Assembly (NCBI GenBank): GCA_963836425.1
Contig: CAWIJJ010000004.1
Span: forward strand, 1 to 64,000
DNA length: 64,000 nt
Direction of reading: 5' to 3'
Source: CAWIJJ01 sp963836425
Lineage (GTDB): Bacteria > Acidobacteriota > Terriglobia > Bryobacterales > Bryobacteraceae
The position numbers and the translations under genes are program-made. Position 1 is the stretch's first letter; each line of letters begins with the position of its first letter. Positions 7,212 through 14,463 of this stretch are shown here, one piece after another. The notes beneath the pieces are model-generated. The model ran no database searches. It was not told where the DNA came from and saw only the letters and a list, made by a program, of their open reading frames with translations.

Positions 7212-8381
7212 GTGATTGCTCACCGCCCGCTCATCTCCCGCCACGATTTCCTCTGCCGCCTGGGACTCGCCTCCGCAGGTACGATGCTGATAGCGGTTCC
7301 TTCTCGCGCGCAGCAGGCCGCGGAGACTTACACCAATCCGCTCGCGATCTCGATCGCCGACCCCTACGTCATGCGCGAGCCCGGCGGCTCCTATTACATG
7401 TACGGCACCGGCGGCCGGGGCGCGACGGCCTTCCCGGGCTTCACTTCGAAAGATCTCGTGCACTGGACCCCGATCGGCGAGACGTACCGGCGCGACCCCG
7501 CCGCCTCCTGGTGCACGGACTCTTTCTGGGCGCCCGAGGTCTACCACGTCAAAGACCGCTATTACATGATCTACAGCGCGCAGTGGCGCGACAATCCCAA
7601 TAACGAGAAGGAGAACTTTCGCATCGGCCTCGCTGTCTCGGATAATCCCGCCGGGCCATTCCGCGACATCCGCAACGCCCCGTTGTTCGATCCCGGCTAT
7701 CCCGCCATCGACGCCAATATCCTCTTTGACGCCGACGGCCGCATGTTCATGTTCTACTCGCGCTGCTGTTACAAGCACCCGGTCGAAAGCGAACTCGCCG
7801 AATGGGCGCGCCGGCAGGACCTGTACACCGAAATCGAGGAGAGCTGGATCTACGGCGTCGAGGTGAAGTCCGACTTCAGCGGCATCGCCGGCGAACCTGG
7901 CATCATGCTGCGCCCGCCGGTCAGCCTCGCGAGCGAGGGCACCGCCTGGGAAAACCTTTCGGTGACTACGCATGAAGTGAACCGCCGCTGGACCGAAGGA
8001 CCCTGCGCATTCCGCAATGGCGGTCGGTATTACCTGATGTACTCGGCCAATCATTTTCAGGGTGAAAACTACGCGCTTGGCTACGCCACGGCGGATCATC
8101 CGCTCGGACCTTATCGGAAAGCGAGCAATAATCCGATCCTGCGCAAGAACACGGACCGCGGCGGCACCGTCAGCGGTCCCGGCCACAACTGCATCACCTG
8201 GTCGCCCGACGGCACGGAAATGCTCTGCATCTACGCCGGCCGTACGGCGGCCACCGGAAATCGCCGCGTGCTGCTCATGGATCGCATGACGGTAGCGAAG
8301 AACGGTGTCCTGACCATCGAGGGGCCCACCGTCTCGCCGCAGCCGGTGCCGTCGAGCCGGTCAGCCGGCCCGCGAGGTTGA
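7212..8381 (+). CDS. Glycoside hydrolase family 43 (arabinanase/xylosidase type), secreted
   Basis: This 389-residue five-bladed beta-propeller glycosidase is predicted to cut arabino- or xylo-oligosaccharides. The N-terminus (SRHDFLCRLGLASAGTMLIA to SRAQQ) looks like an export signal. The GH43 blocks follow: YTNPLAISIADPYVMRE with the catalytic-base Asp, then FTSKDLVHWTPIG, FWAPEVYHVKDRYYMIYSA, a central AIDANILFDADGRMFMFYS, EGPCAFRNGGRYYLMYSAN with the general-acid Glu, and VSGPGHNCITWSPDG. The GTG start at 7212 is chosen by the signal sequence and the -10 box 6 nt upstream. The precise sugar specificity cannot be read from sequence. Confidence 0.9.
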   Translation: MIAHRPLISRHDFLCRLGLASAGTMLIAVPSRAQQAAETYTNPLAISIADPYVMREPGGSYYMYGTGGRGATAFPGFTSKDLVHWTPIGETYRRDPAASWCTDSFWAPEVYHVKDRYYMIYSAQWRDNPNNEKENFRIGLAVSDNPAGPFRDIRNAPLFDPGYPAIDANILFDADGRMFMFYSRCCYKHPVESELAEWARRQDLYTEIEESWIYGVEVKSDFSGIAGEPGIMLRPPVSLASEGTAWENLSVTTHEVNRRWTEGPCAFRNGGRYYLMYSANHFQGENYALGYATADHPLGPYRKASNNPILRKNTDRGGTVSGPGHNCITWSPDGTEMLCIYAGRTAATGNRRVLLMDRMTVAKNGVLTIEGPTVSPQPVPSSRSAGPRG

Positions 8382-8477
8382 TGCAAGTCCGCCCGGCCCG
8401 TGCGGCGGCTTCATCAATCAGGCGCAGCGGGGAAATGCTTAGCGGCGGGATGCCATTCTGCCGCGCTTCTGGCCAGT

Positions 8478-8750
8478 TTAGTAGTGATATCGAGCCTGTA
8501 GGAAATCGATCGCTTCATCATTGACGCGATACACTAACCGGTGTTCCTGCGTGACACGCCGCGACCAGCACCCGGCAAACACATATTTCAACGGTTCGGG
8601 TTTTCCCGGACCTTCGAATGGGTCTCGCATGACTGACTCAACCAGATCAAGCACTCGGGCTGCGACGCTACGCTCGTTTTTCACCCAAAACCGGAGGTCT
8701 TGAAGGAACTCAGGGTGAAATATCGCGACCCGCTTAGACGGTCGCTTCAC
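8478..8750 (-). CDS. yoeB: Txe/YoeB-family toxin (ribosome-dependent mRNA interferase)
   Basis: This 90-residue protein has the RelE-superfamily fold of YoeB, which cuts mRNA in the ribosomal A site. The C-terminal half shows the family pattern LKYVFAGCWSRRVTQEHRLV then ARYHY, supplying the Arg, His and Tyr expected at the active site. The preceding Glu (GKPEPLKY) matches the catalytic Glu46 region. The gene overlaps the end of the upstream antitoxin gene by 17 bp, the usual antitoxin-first arrangement. Catalytic residues look intact, so the toxin is probably functional. Confidence 0.92.
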   Translation of the reverse strand: MKRPSKRVAIFHPEFLQDLRFWVKNERSVAARVLDLVESVMRDPFEGPGKPEPLKYVFAGCWSRRVTQEHRLVYRVNDEAIDFLQARYHY

Positions 8751-9021
8751 CGAGCATCTCTCTTCGGAGTGCCGTTGTGGTCCCAGCTTTGAGCTTTCCG
8801 GCGTTTGCGCGACGGAGTGCCGTCATAAGCCGGCGCGCATTCCGAGGGGAACGCAACAAGTGCGCGGTTTCCGTGAGACCGGCGAGCTCGGACGCCGGAA
8901 TCAGGGCGACGTCGCGTGCCCCTCTTCGTCGTACGATGACAGTCTCCTGCTGCTCGATCACCTGATCGAGCACACTGGCCAGGTTTTGGCGGAGGCTGCT
9001 GTACGTCGTTTCTCTGTGCAT
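8734..9021 (-). CDS. yefM: Phd/YefM-family antitoxin
   Basis: This 95-residue antitoxin of YoeB has an N-terminal DNA-binding half (TTYSSLRQNLASVLDQVIEQ, then VIVRRRGARDVALIPASELA). The YefM signature TAHLLRSPRNARRLMTALRR follows, and then a C-terminal toxin-binding tail. The ATG at 9021 is used because a GGGCTGAGGA stretch and a -10 box lie just upstream and the Phd/YefM domain starts there. It should repress its own operon through the palindrome at 9040-9056. Confidence 0.9.
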   Translation of the reverse strand: MHRETTYSSLRQNLASVLDQVIEQQETVIVRRRGARDVALIPASELAGLTETAHLLRSPRNARRLMTALRRANAGKLKAGTTTALRREMLGEATV

Positions 9022-9036
9022 GGTGTCCTCAGCCCT

Positions 9037-9056
9037 ATTGTACAGGATTTCTGTAC
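9037..9056 (-). promoter_or_regulatory. yefM-yoeB promoter and operator palindrome
   Basis: GTACAG and CTGTAC form a perfect inverted repeat around a 5-bp spacer (9040-9056). It overlaps a minus-strand TACAAT -10 box (9042-9037). The left arm sits within TGTACA, the core reported for the E. coli YefM-YoeB operator, so autoregulation by the complex is likely. Confidence 0.7.
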
Positions 9057-9233
9057 GTCTCCGGATCGAAGCCAACGTTTATGTCGTGGCTGTCCCGAAA
9101 TCCGGTCGGGGCGACATGGCGCTGAATTATCGAAATTCTCTGCGGTGTGGTGGGTGACCATCGCCTCGAACGCGGTATCCGGCCAATCTCATCATCGGCG
9201 AATAAACCGTCACGTAGACCGCCGGATCACCAA

Positions 9234-10244
9234 TCAAATGTGCACGCTTGGCTCAACGTGTTCGCTTGCCCTCTTGTTGGGCGAACTCCTATGGTCGCTG
9301 CGGTATCGGCCCGGAGGCATCCCGAATTCACGCTTGAATGCGCGATTGAAGGCAGCCTCCGATTCGTATCCGACGTCCGCCGCGATTTCCGCGACGCCTC
9401 GCGACGTCGTTTCCAGTGATCGCGCGGCCAATTGAAGCCTCCAGCGCGTCAGATACGTCATGGGCGGCTCGGACAGATATCGGGTGAAGCGCTCCACCAG
9501 ACCGGACCGTGAAATGCCCACTTCGTCCGCGAGATCCGCGATAGTCCACGGATGGGCAACGCGGCCATGCAGCAATCCGAGGCTTTTCCCCACGATGGGG
9601 TCGCGCGCTCCCGCGAGCCATCCCATTTGTCGATCGGGCAAGCCGGCAACGTAGCGCCGCAAAGTGTCGACGAACAGGGCCTCCGACAGTTTGGCGAGCA
9701 TGGCGTCGCTGCCGAACCGTCCCGACGCTGCCTCCTCCACCAGGTGCAGGATGGAATTTTCCAGCCAGTGCCCGGAGCGGTCCGTTCGGATATTGACCTT
9801 GAATACAGGCGGCAGCCCATTCAGGATCGGCCGGCTGAGATAGGGGTCGCAAGTCATATACCCGCACACGAACCGCGATGTTGCACCGCCCCCGCCAGCC
9901 CGCAAAGGGCTCAAGTCGCGGGCCTGGATCTTGTCGGTAATCCCGTAGTTTCGGAATGGCGGTGACGCCCCTGCGCCGCTGCTCATGTGGTGCGGATCCC
10001 CATGCGGAAGGATGACGATATCTCCTGGCGTCAGCTCGATGGACTGTCCATCTTCCATCTCGACGACTGCCACGCCGTCGATAACGAAATGGTAGAGCAC
10101 GATGTGCGCCACCCCCAGCCCGAGAGTGGCCGCGGTCATTTGCGAAGCGGGCACCGAAAAGCCCCATGGCGCCGAGAATTCAGAGTGGAAGAACAGGGCG
10201 CCGTTCAGCTTGACGCCACTCAGAATCTCGGAGAATGCATCCAT
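9234..10244 (-). CDS. AraC-family transcriptional regulator with cupin sensor domain
   Basis: This protein has about 336 residues. The N-terminal half is a cupin-type AraC_binding domain (VVEMEDGQSIELTPGDIVIL then PHGDPHHMSSGAG). The C-terminal ~100 residues hold the two helix-turn-helix motifs (WTIADLADEVGISRSGLVER and GVAEIAADVGYESEAAFNRA) ending FGMPPGRYR. The ATG at 10244 (MDAFSEIL) is preferred to a longer upstream reading because family members begin here. It is divergent from the methyltransferase-methanethiol oxidase genes and may control them; that is inference from position. The ligand is unknown. Confidence 0.85.
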   Translation of the reverse strand: MDAFSEILSGVKLNGALFFHSEFSAPWGFSVPASQMTAATLGLGVAHIVLYHFVIDGVAVVEMEDGQSIELTPGDIVILPHGDPHHMSSGAGASPPFRNYGITDKIQARDLSPLRAGGGGATSRFVCGYMTCDPYLSRPILNGLPPVFKVNIRTDRSGHWLENSILHLVEEAASGRFGSDAMLAKLSEALFVDTLRRYVAGLPDRQMGWLAGARDPIVGKSLGLLHGRVAHPWTIADLADEVGISRSGLVERFTRYLSEPPMTYLTRWRLQLAARSLETTSRGVAEIAADVGYESEAAFNRAFKREFGMPPGRYRSDHRSSPNKRASEHVEPSVHI

Positions 10245-10434
10245 TCGTTCCTCTGGACGTTCTGCAAAGTTTCCTGGCCCCCGCGCCAAGGAATCTGCCC
10301 CCATTGGCCGACTGGGCAAGTCAAGGCGACGCTCGGGCATGGCCGTTCGAGCAGGCGCACTGCACAATTGTAGACCTGAAGGGGGCTCACCGCAATTTGC
10401 CGGCGGACGAGCAGATCACAGAAAGGATGCTGTT

Positions 10435-11252
10435 ATGAATGCAAATAAAGCGTTGTGGGAGAAGGGCGATTTTACGCAGATTGCCGGCTTCATGCGTCAA
10501 TCCGGAGAAGCAGTCGTCAACGTCACTCGAGAGTCACACCCCCGCTGCGGGTTTTGGACCTGGGCTGCGGAGATGGCACTACAGCGGTTCCGCTGGCCCA
10601 TTTGGGGGCCGAAGTTGTTGGGATCGACATAGCCAGCAACCTCGTGGAGGCAGGGAAGAAACGAGCGGCGGAGGCGGGTCTCGACGCGGCTGAAGTTCCA
10701 GGAGGGAGATGCGTGCAACCTGCAAGGGGTGGACGACGATTCGTTCGATCTCACGCTCTCGGTATTCGGCGCGATGTTCGCTCCCAAGCCCTTCGACGTA
10801 GCCAAAGAGATGGTCCGGGTCACAAAACCAGGCGGCCGCATCGTGATGGGCAACTGGATTCCGAACGATCCGACCTTCGTGGCGCAGTTGCTGAAGATCA
10901 GCTCCGGCGTTTACGCCTCCGCCGCCGGAAGGCTTCGTCAGCCCCATGACCTGGGGAGTGGAGTACTCAGATCACCGAGCGTTTTGGCCAGGCCGGAGTG
11001 CCCAGGGAGAACATCTCCATGGTCAAGGACACCTACCATTTCATTTCGCCCGACAAGAGCCCGACGCAGTTCATCGGAGCGTTCCGGCGATTCTATGGCC
11101 CGACCATGAACGCTTTCGAAGCGGCGGAGAAGAGCGGAAAAGAGGAGGAGCTCCACAACCAGCTCCTGGAACTCGCGAAAGCACAGAACAAGGACAGTAA
11201 CGGCGGCACTTTCATCCCTGCTACCTTCCTGCGCGTGACTGTTTGCGTCTGA
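10435..11252 (+). pseudogene. Class I SAM-dependent methyltransferase with five frame changes
   Basis: When reassembled this is a typical ~270-residue class I methyltransferase: MNANKALWEKGDF start, VLDLGCGDGTTAVPL (SAM motif I), KFQEGDACNLQ, FGAMFAPKPFDVAKEMVRVT, GGRIVMGNWIPNDPT, EGFVSPMTWGVE, FYGPTMNAFEAAEKSG and a final PATFLRVTV. The reading passes through frames 1-2-3-1-2-3. Each step is explained by a single extra base, near 10526, 10536, 10684, 10905 and 10967. Removing these bases restores uninterrupted family sequence with no other damage. It is followed 63 bp later by the methanethiol oxidase gene. The substrate is unknown. As given it cannot make a full protein. Confidence 0.85.
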
Positions 11253-11315
11253 GGACGACCGAAACCGCGTGGCGGATCAACAACAGTTTTCAAAGAAGTA
11301 AGAGGAGATTTCTAC

Positions 11316-12722
11316 ATGAGATGGCAACCTGACCCGACGTTTTATCCCTCGCCCAAGATGGCGATGGAAGCGCCAGCCGAGAAGCTGGCATACATAGCAA
11401 TGTTGAACCCAAGCGGGAAGGGGCGGCCGGATGCGATGGGAGTAGTCGACGTCGACTCAGCATCGAAATCGTACGGCAAAATGGTCGGCCGCGTGGATAT
11501 GCCCAACGCCGGCGACGAACTGCATCACTTCGGCTGGAACGCGTGCAGCTCCTGCCTATGCCCCTATTCGCCGCATCCGCACATGGAGCGCCGCTACCTG
11601 ATAGTGCCGGGTCTCCGGTCGTCCCGTATTCACATTCTCGACACGAAGCCGGATCCGAGAAATCCGAAGCTGGTGAAAGTGATCGAGCCGGAGACGGTCA
11701 TGAGCCGGACCGGGTACAGCCGCCCTCACACGGTTCACTGCGGGCCGGAAGGCATATATATGAACGCCATGGGCTCGCCCAATGGAGAAGGGCCAGGCGG
11801 TGTGTTCCTTCTCGACGGAGAGACGTTCGACGTGCGCGGGCGCTGGGAGATGGACCGGGGCCCACAATTCCTGGCGTACGATTTCGCGTGGCATCTGGGA
11901 CACGATTCCATGATGACGAGCGAATGGGGCACGCCGAACATGTTCGAAGGCGGGCTGGTTCCGGAACTGCTGCTGGGCGGAAAGTATGGGCACCAGATTC
12001 ACGTCTGGGATCTACAGAAGCGCGCTCACAAGCAAGTGCTCGACCTAGGCGCCGAGCAGCAACTCGTGTTCGAGCTCCGGCCGGCGAGAAATCCAACGAA
12101 GGCGTACGGGTTCGCGGGCGTGGTGGTCTCGTTGAAGGACCTGTCGTCATCGGTCTGGCTGTGGTACAAGGACGGCCGCGGAGAGAGTGCGGAGTGGACG
12201 GTCCGAAAAGTCATCGAAATTCCCGCGGAGCCGGCCGATCCGGAGTTGCTGCCTCCTATGCTGAAAGGCTTTGCTGCCGTGCCGCCGTTCATCACCGATA
12301 TCAACCTTTCGCTCGACGACAGGTATCTCTACGTGTCGTGCTGGGGCTCGGGCGAATTCCGCCAATACGACGTGAGCGATCCCTTCCAGCCGAAGTTGAA
12401 CAGCAAGATCGAGATAGGAGGCATGGTGCGGCGCGCGGCCCATCCTTCCAACCCGGGCGTGCCGCTGAACGGCGGTCCGCAGATGGTCGAACTGAGCCGG
12501 GACGGGCAGCGCGTATACGTGACCAATTCCTTGTACGCCGCGGTGGACCAACAGTTCTATCCGGACGGCATCGAGGGCTGGATGACGAAGCTGGACGTGG
12601 ATCCGGGCACGGGCGAGATGCGCGTTGATCCGCGGTTCTTTCCGCACTTTGACGGCATGCGGCCACACCAGACCCGGCTGGAGGGCGGCGATGCTTCCTC
12701 CGACTCATACTGCTACGCATAA
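11316..12722 (+). CDS. mtoX: Methanethiol oxidase / selenium-binding protein SBP56 family
   Basis: This 468-residue protein matches the SBP56 family end to end: the Cys-rich NACSSCLCPYS near residue 76, ERRYLIVPGLRSSRI, YSRPHTVHCGPEGIY, FAWHLGHDSMMTSEWG, TDINLSLDDRYLYVSCWGSG and NGGPQMVELSRDG. Bacterial members studied oxidise methanethiol to formaldehyde, sulfide and peroxide with copper; human SBP56 is also a methanethiol oxidase. The ATG follows AAGTAAGAGGAG, a good ribosome binding site. A 14-bp gap leads to the membrane gene downstream, so the two form an operon. No obvious signal peptide is present, unlike some studied periplasmic MtoX enzymes. Confidence 0.93.
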   Translation: MRWQPDPTFYPSPKMAMEAPAEKLAYIAMLNPSGKGRPDAMGVVDVDSASKSYGKMVGRVDMPNAGDELHHFGWNACSSCLCPYSPHPHMERRYLIVPGLRSSRIHILDTKPDPRNPKLVKVIEPETVMSRTGYSRPHTVHCGPEGIYMNAMGSPNGEGPGGVFLLDGETFDVRGRWEMDRGPQFLAYDFAWHLGHDSMMTSEWGTPNMFEGGLVPELLLGGKYGHQIHVWDLQKRAHKQVLDLGAEQQLVFELRPARNPTKAYGFAGVVVSLKDLSSSVWLWYKDGRGESAEWTVRKVIEIPAEPADPELLPPMLKGFAAVPPFITDINLSLDDRYLYVSCWGSGEFRQYDVSDPFQPKLNSKIEIGGMVRRAAHPSNPGVPLNGGPQMVELSRDGQRVYVTNSLYAAVDQQFYPDGIEGWMTKLDVDPGTGEMRVDPRFFPHFDGMRPHQTRLEGGDASSDSYCYA

Positions 12723-12736
12723 AGGAGACGGAACCC

Positions 12737-13372
12737 ATGGAAACTACATTTGCTTCGCTGCTTATGTTGGCGGGATTGGGGGCCTTTCATGGCCTCAATC
12801 CCGGGATGGGCTGGCTCTTTGCCGTGGCGCTCGGAATGCAGGAAGGCAAACGGAGTGCCGTGTGGCGGGCACTGATTCCGCTGACTCTCGGGCACGTGCT
12901 GGCGATTGCAGCGGCCATCGGAGTTGCCATGCTTGCGGGCATCGCGCTGTCGCCCGCCATGCTGCGCTGGCCGGTGGCACTCCTGCTCACTGGACTTGGA
13001 ATCCGGCAGTTGTACCGCCACCTGCATCCGCGTTGGGCCGCCATGCGGGTGGGCATGGGCGGCCTGACTCTCTGGTCGTTTCTGATGGCCTCGGCACACG
13101 GCGCGGGCCTGATGGTGCTGCCGGTGTTTCTATCGATGACCGCCGTGGCCGCGGGTCCGTCCTGCCACGCACGGGGAGCGTCGACCCGGGCCCTTGCGGC
13201 CGGGACCGCCACTCTGGTGCATAGCGCTGGATATCTCGCCGTGACAGCGCTCGCCGCGTGGGTGGTCGTGGATCGTTTCGGGTTGGGGCTCTTGCGGAAG
13301 GCCTGGATCAACCTGGATGGGATCTGGGCGCTGGCACTGATTCTCACAGGGTGCCTGACTCTGTTTGTCTGA
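12737..13372 (+). CDS. Polytopic membrane protein (UreH/NicO/TauE-like)
   Basis: This 211-residue protein is nearly all hydrophobic, with about six membrane segments. The first holds GAFHGLNPGMGWLFAVALGM, and a later one holds LMASAHGAGLMVLPV. His in membrane segments near G/N/P recalls the NicO/UreH-like transporters of metals, sulfite or sulfur compounds, but I cannot assign a substrate. An AGGAGACG site precedes the ATG and only 14 bp separate it from mtoX, so it is most likely expressed with that enzyme. It could handle copper, the sulfide product or another one-carbon or sulfur metabolite. Confidence 0.7.
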   Translation: METTFASLLMLAGLGAFHGLNPGMGWLFAVALGMQEGKRSAVWRALIPLTLGHVLAIAAAIGVAMLAGIALSPAMLRWPVALLLTGLGIRQLYRHLHPRWAAMRVGMGGLTLWSFLMASAHGAGLMVLPVFLSMTAVAAGPSCHARGASTRALAAGTATLVHSAGYLAVTALAAWVVVDRFGLGLLRKAWINLDGIWALALILTGCLTLFV

Positions 13373-13591
13373 GGCTGCTACATGAACCCGGCGATTTCGC
13401 ACACAGCATCGGTCAACTACCCAAGATTCTTCCCTGTCGGCGTGGCGGCGACGGATACCGCACGCTCACTCCACCTGGCACTTGAATTCGGGTATGCGTC
13501 GATCATCTAGGCATTGGAGGCTCGGTGGACCTCCGTAGCGGCGCCCGGCGCCCAAACGCGGCCCATTCTAGTGGTATAACAGTCATATCAG

Positions 13592-13870
13592 ATGCGGTTC
13601 AGCTTCGATCCTCGGAAGAGCAAGCGCCTCAGAGCCAATAAGCGGCGTGGCATCGGGTTCGAAGAGGCGCAGGAGGTGTTCTCCCGGTCGTATTGGCTCG
13701 ATCAACGTTCGGATGTTCCAGAGCAGTATGTGGCCATCGGTTGGGTGGGCGACGGTTTGTATTCCGTCATTTTCGAGGTCCGGGAAGACGAAGACGGTGA
13801 AATTCTGCACCTCGTAACCTTATGGAGGTCGACGAAGGAGGAGATCCGGTTGTATGAAGAGAACTCGTAA
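13592..13870 (+). CDS. brnT: BrnT-family toxin
   Basis: This 92-residue protein has the BrnT layout: an N-terminal FSFDPRKSKRLRANKRRGIG, then FEEAQEVF, a central YVAIGWVGDGLYSVIFEVRED, and the C-terminal LWRSTKEEIRLYEE helix. BrnT is a RelE-like ribonuclease toxin. The gene overlaps the antitoxin gene by 17 bp, toxin first, as usual for brnT-brnA. TATAAC lies 11 nt before the ATG. No transfer element is seen around the pair. Confidence 0.87.
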   Translation: MRFSFDPRKSKRLRANKRRGIGFEEAQEVFSRSYWLDQRSDVPEQYVAIGWVGDGLYSVIFEVREDEDGEILHLVTLWRSTKEEIRLYEENS

Positions 13871-14126
13871 ATCCAGCGCTCCGGTTTCCGCCGAGGCGAT
13901 TGCCAGGTTAGCTGATCAAGGCCAGGATGTTTCGCGTTTTTTCAAGCGCCAGGGCCGTATGGTTCAGCCGATTCAACGGGTCAATGTGGACGTCACGGCT
14001 AGCATGTTGGAAGAACTGGATAAGGCAGCCCAGGATCTCAACGTGAGCCGCCAGGCGGTGATCAAGACATTGGTCCGGCAAGCTCTCGATCAACACTATC
14101 TGGCTCAACGCGCCCGGCGCCCTTGA
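13854..14126 (+). CDS. CopG/BrnA-type ribbon-helix-helix antitoxin
   Basis: This 90-residue protein is the partner of the BrnT toxin. Its C-terminal half is a ribbon-helix-helix DNA-binding domain: a strand (IQRVNVDVTASMLEELDKAA), then LNVSRQAVIKTLVRQALDQH. The N-terminal half (EAIARLADQGQDVSRFF) probably contacts the toxin. It resembles CopG-type partners of BrnT rather than classic BrnA. Both genes should be controlled from the promoter in front of the toxin gene. Confidence 0.85.
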   Translation: MKRTRKSSAPVSAEAIARLADQGQDVSRFFKRQGRMVQPIQRVNVDVTASMLEELDKAAQDLNVSRQAVIKTLVRQALDQHYLAQRARRP

Positions 14127-14463
14127 CCAGACGGCAGTTCACACGTGTTTTAGGCCTATTTCGAAGGGCCACTGAGGTCAACTTGCTGAATAACGCCTGA
14201 ATCTGATCCGTGCGCCAGCTTGGCTATCACAGGGCGGAACGGCGACTTTACGGCCAAGTGAATCACTTCTTGTTTGCCGAAAATCCTCTAGCCTAATCAC
14301 CACCTCTAATCACGACTGGCCTTTGAGGTGCGATGCTTCAATTGCAATTCGATCAGATCGTTCCTTCGCAATGGCATAGATCAAGTCCCTTAGCAGTGTG
14401 GTCGCCAGTGTGCGCACATGCTGTGAATTGACCTTTCTACAACCGCAGAGTAACCTGATCCCC
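14127..14463. other. Intergenic region without a supported gene
   Basis: This 337-bp stretch between the BrnT antitoxin gene and the tannase-like gene has lower GC than its surroundings and many stops. An open frame on the minus strand reaches into it but reads antisense to the esterase and shows no family resemblance. I see no RNA gene or clear terminator. Confidence 0.6.

Noticed and set aside
8382..8477. GC-rich hairpin after the GH43 gene as a terminator
   Set aside because: The possible stem (CCGCC/GGCGG) is short with a large loop and no T-tract, so it is too weak to call.
10435..11252. Programmed ribosomal frameshifting in the methyltransferase gene
   Set aside because: Five shifts in 800 bp at unrelated sequences, without slippery sites or conserved stimulators, is not credible. 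Extra bases from error or mutation explain the data.
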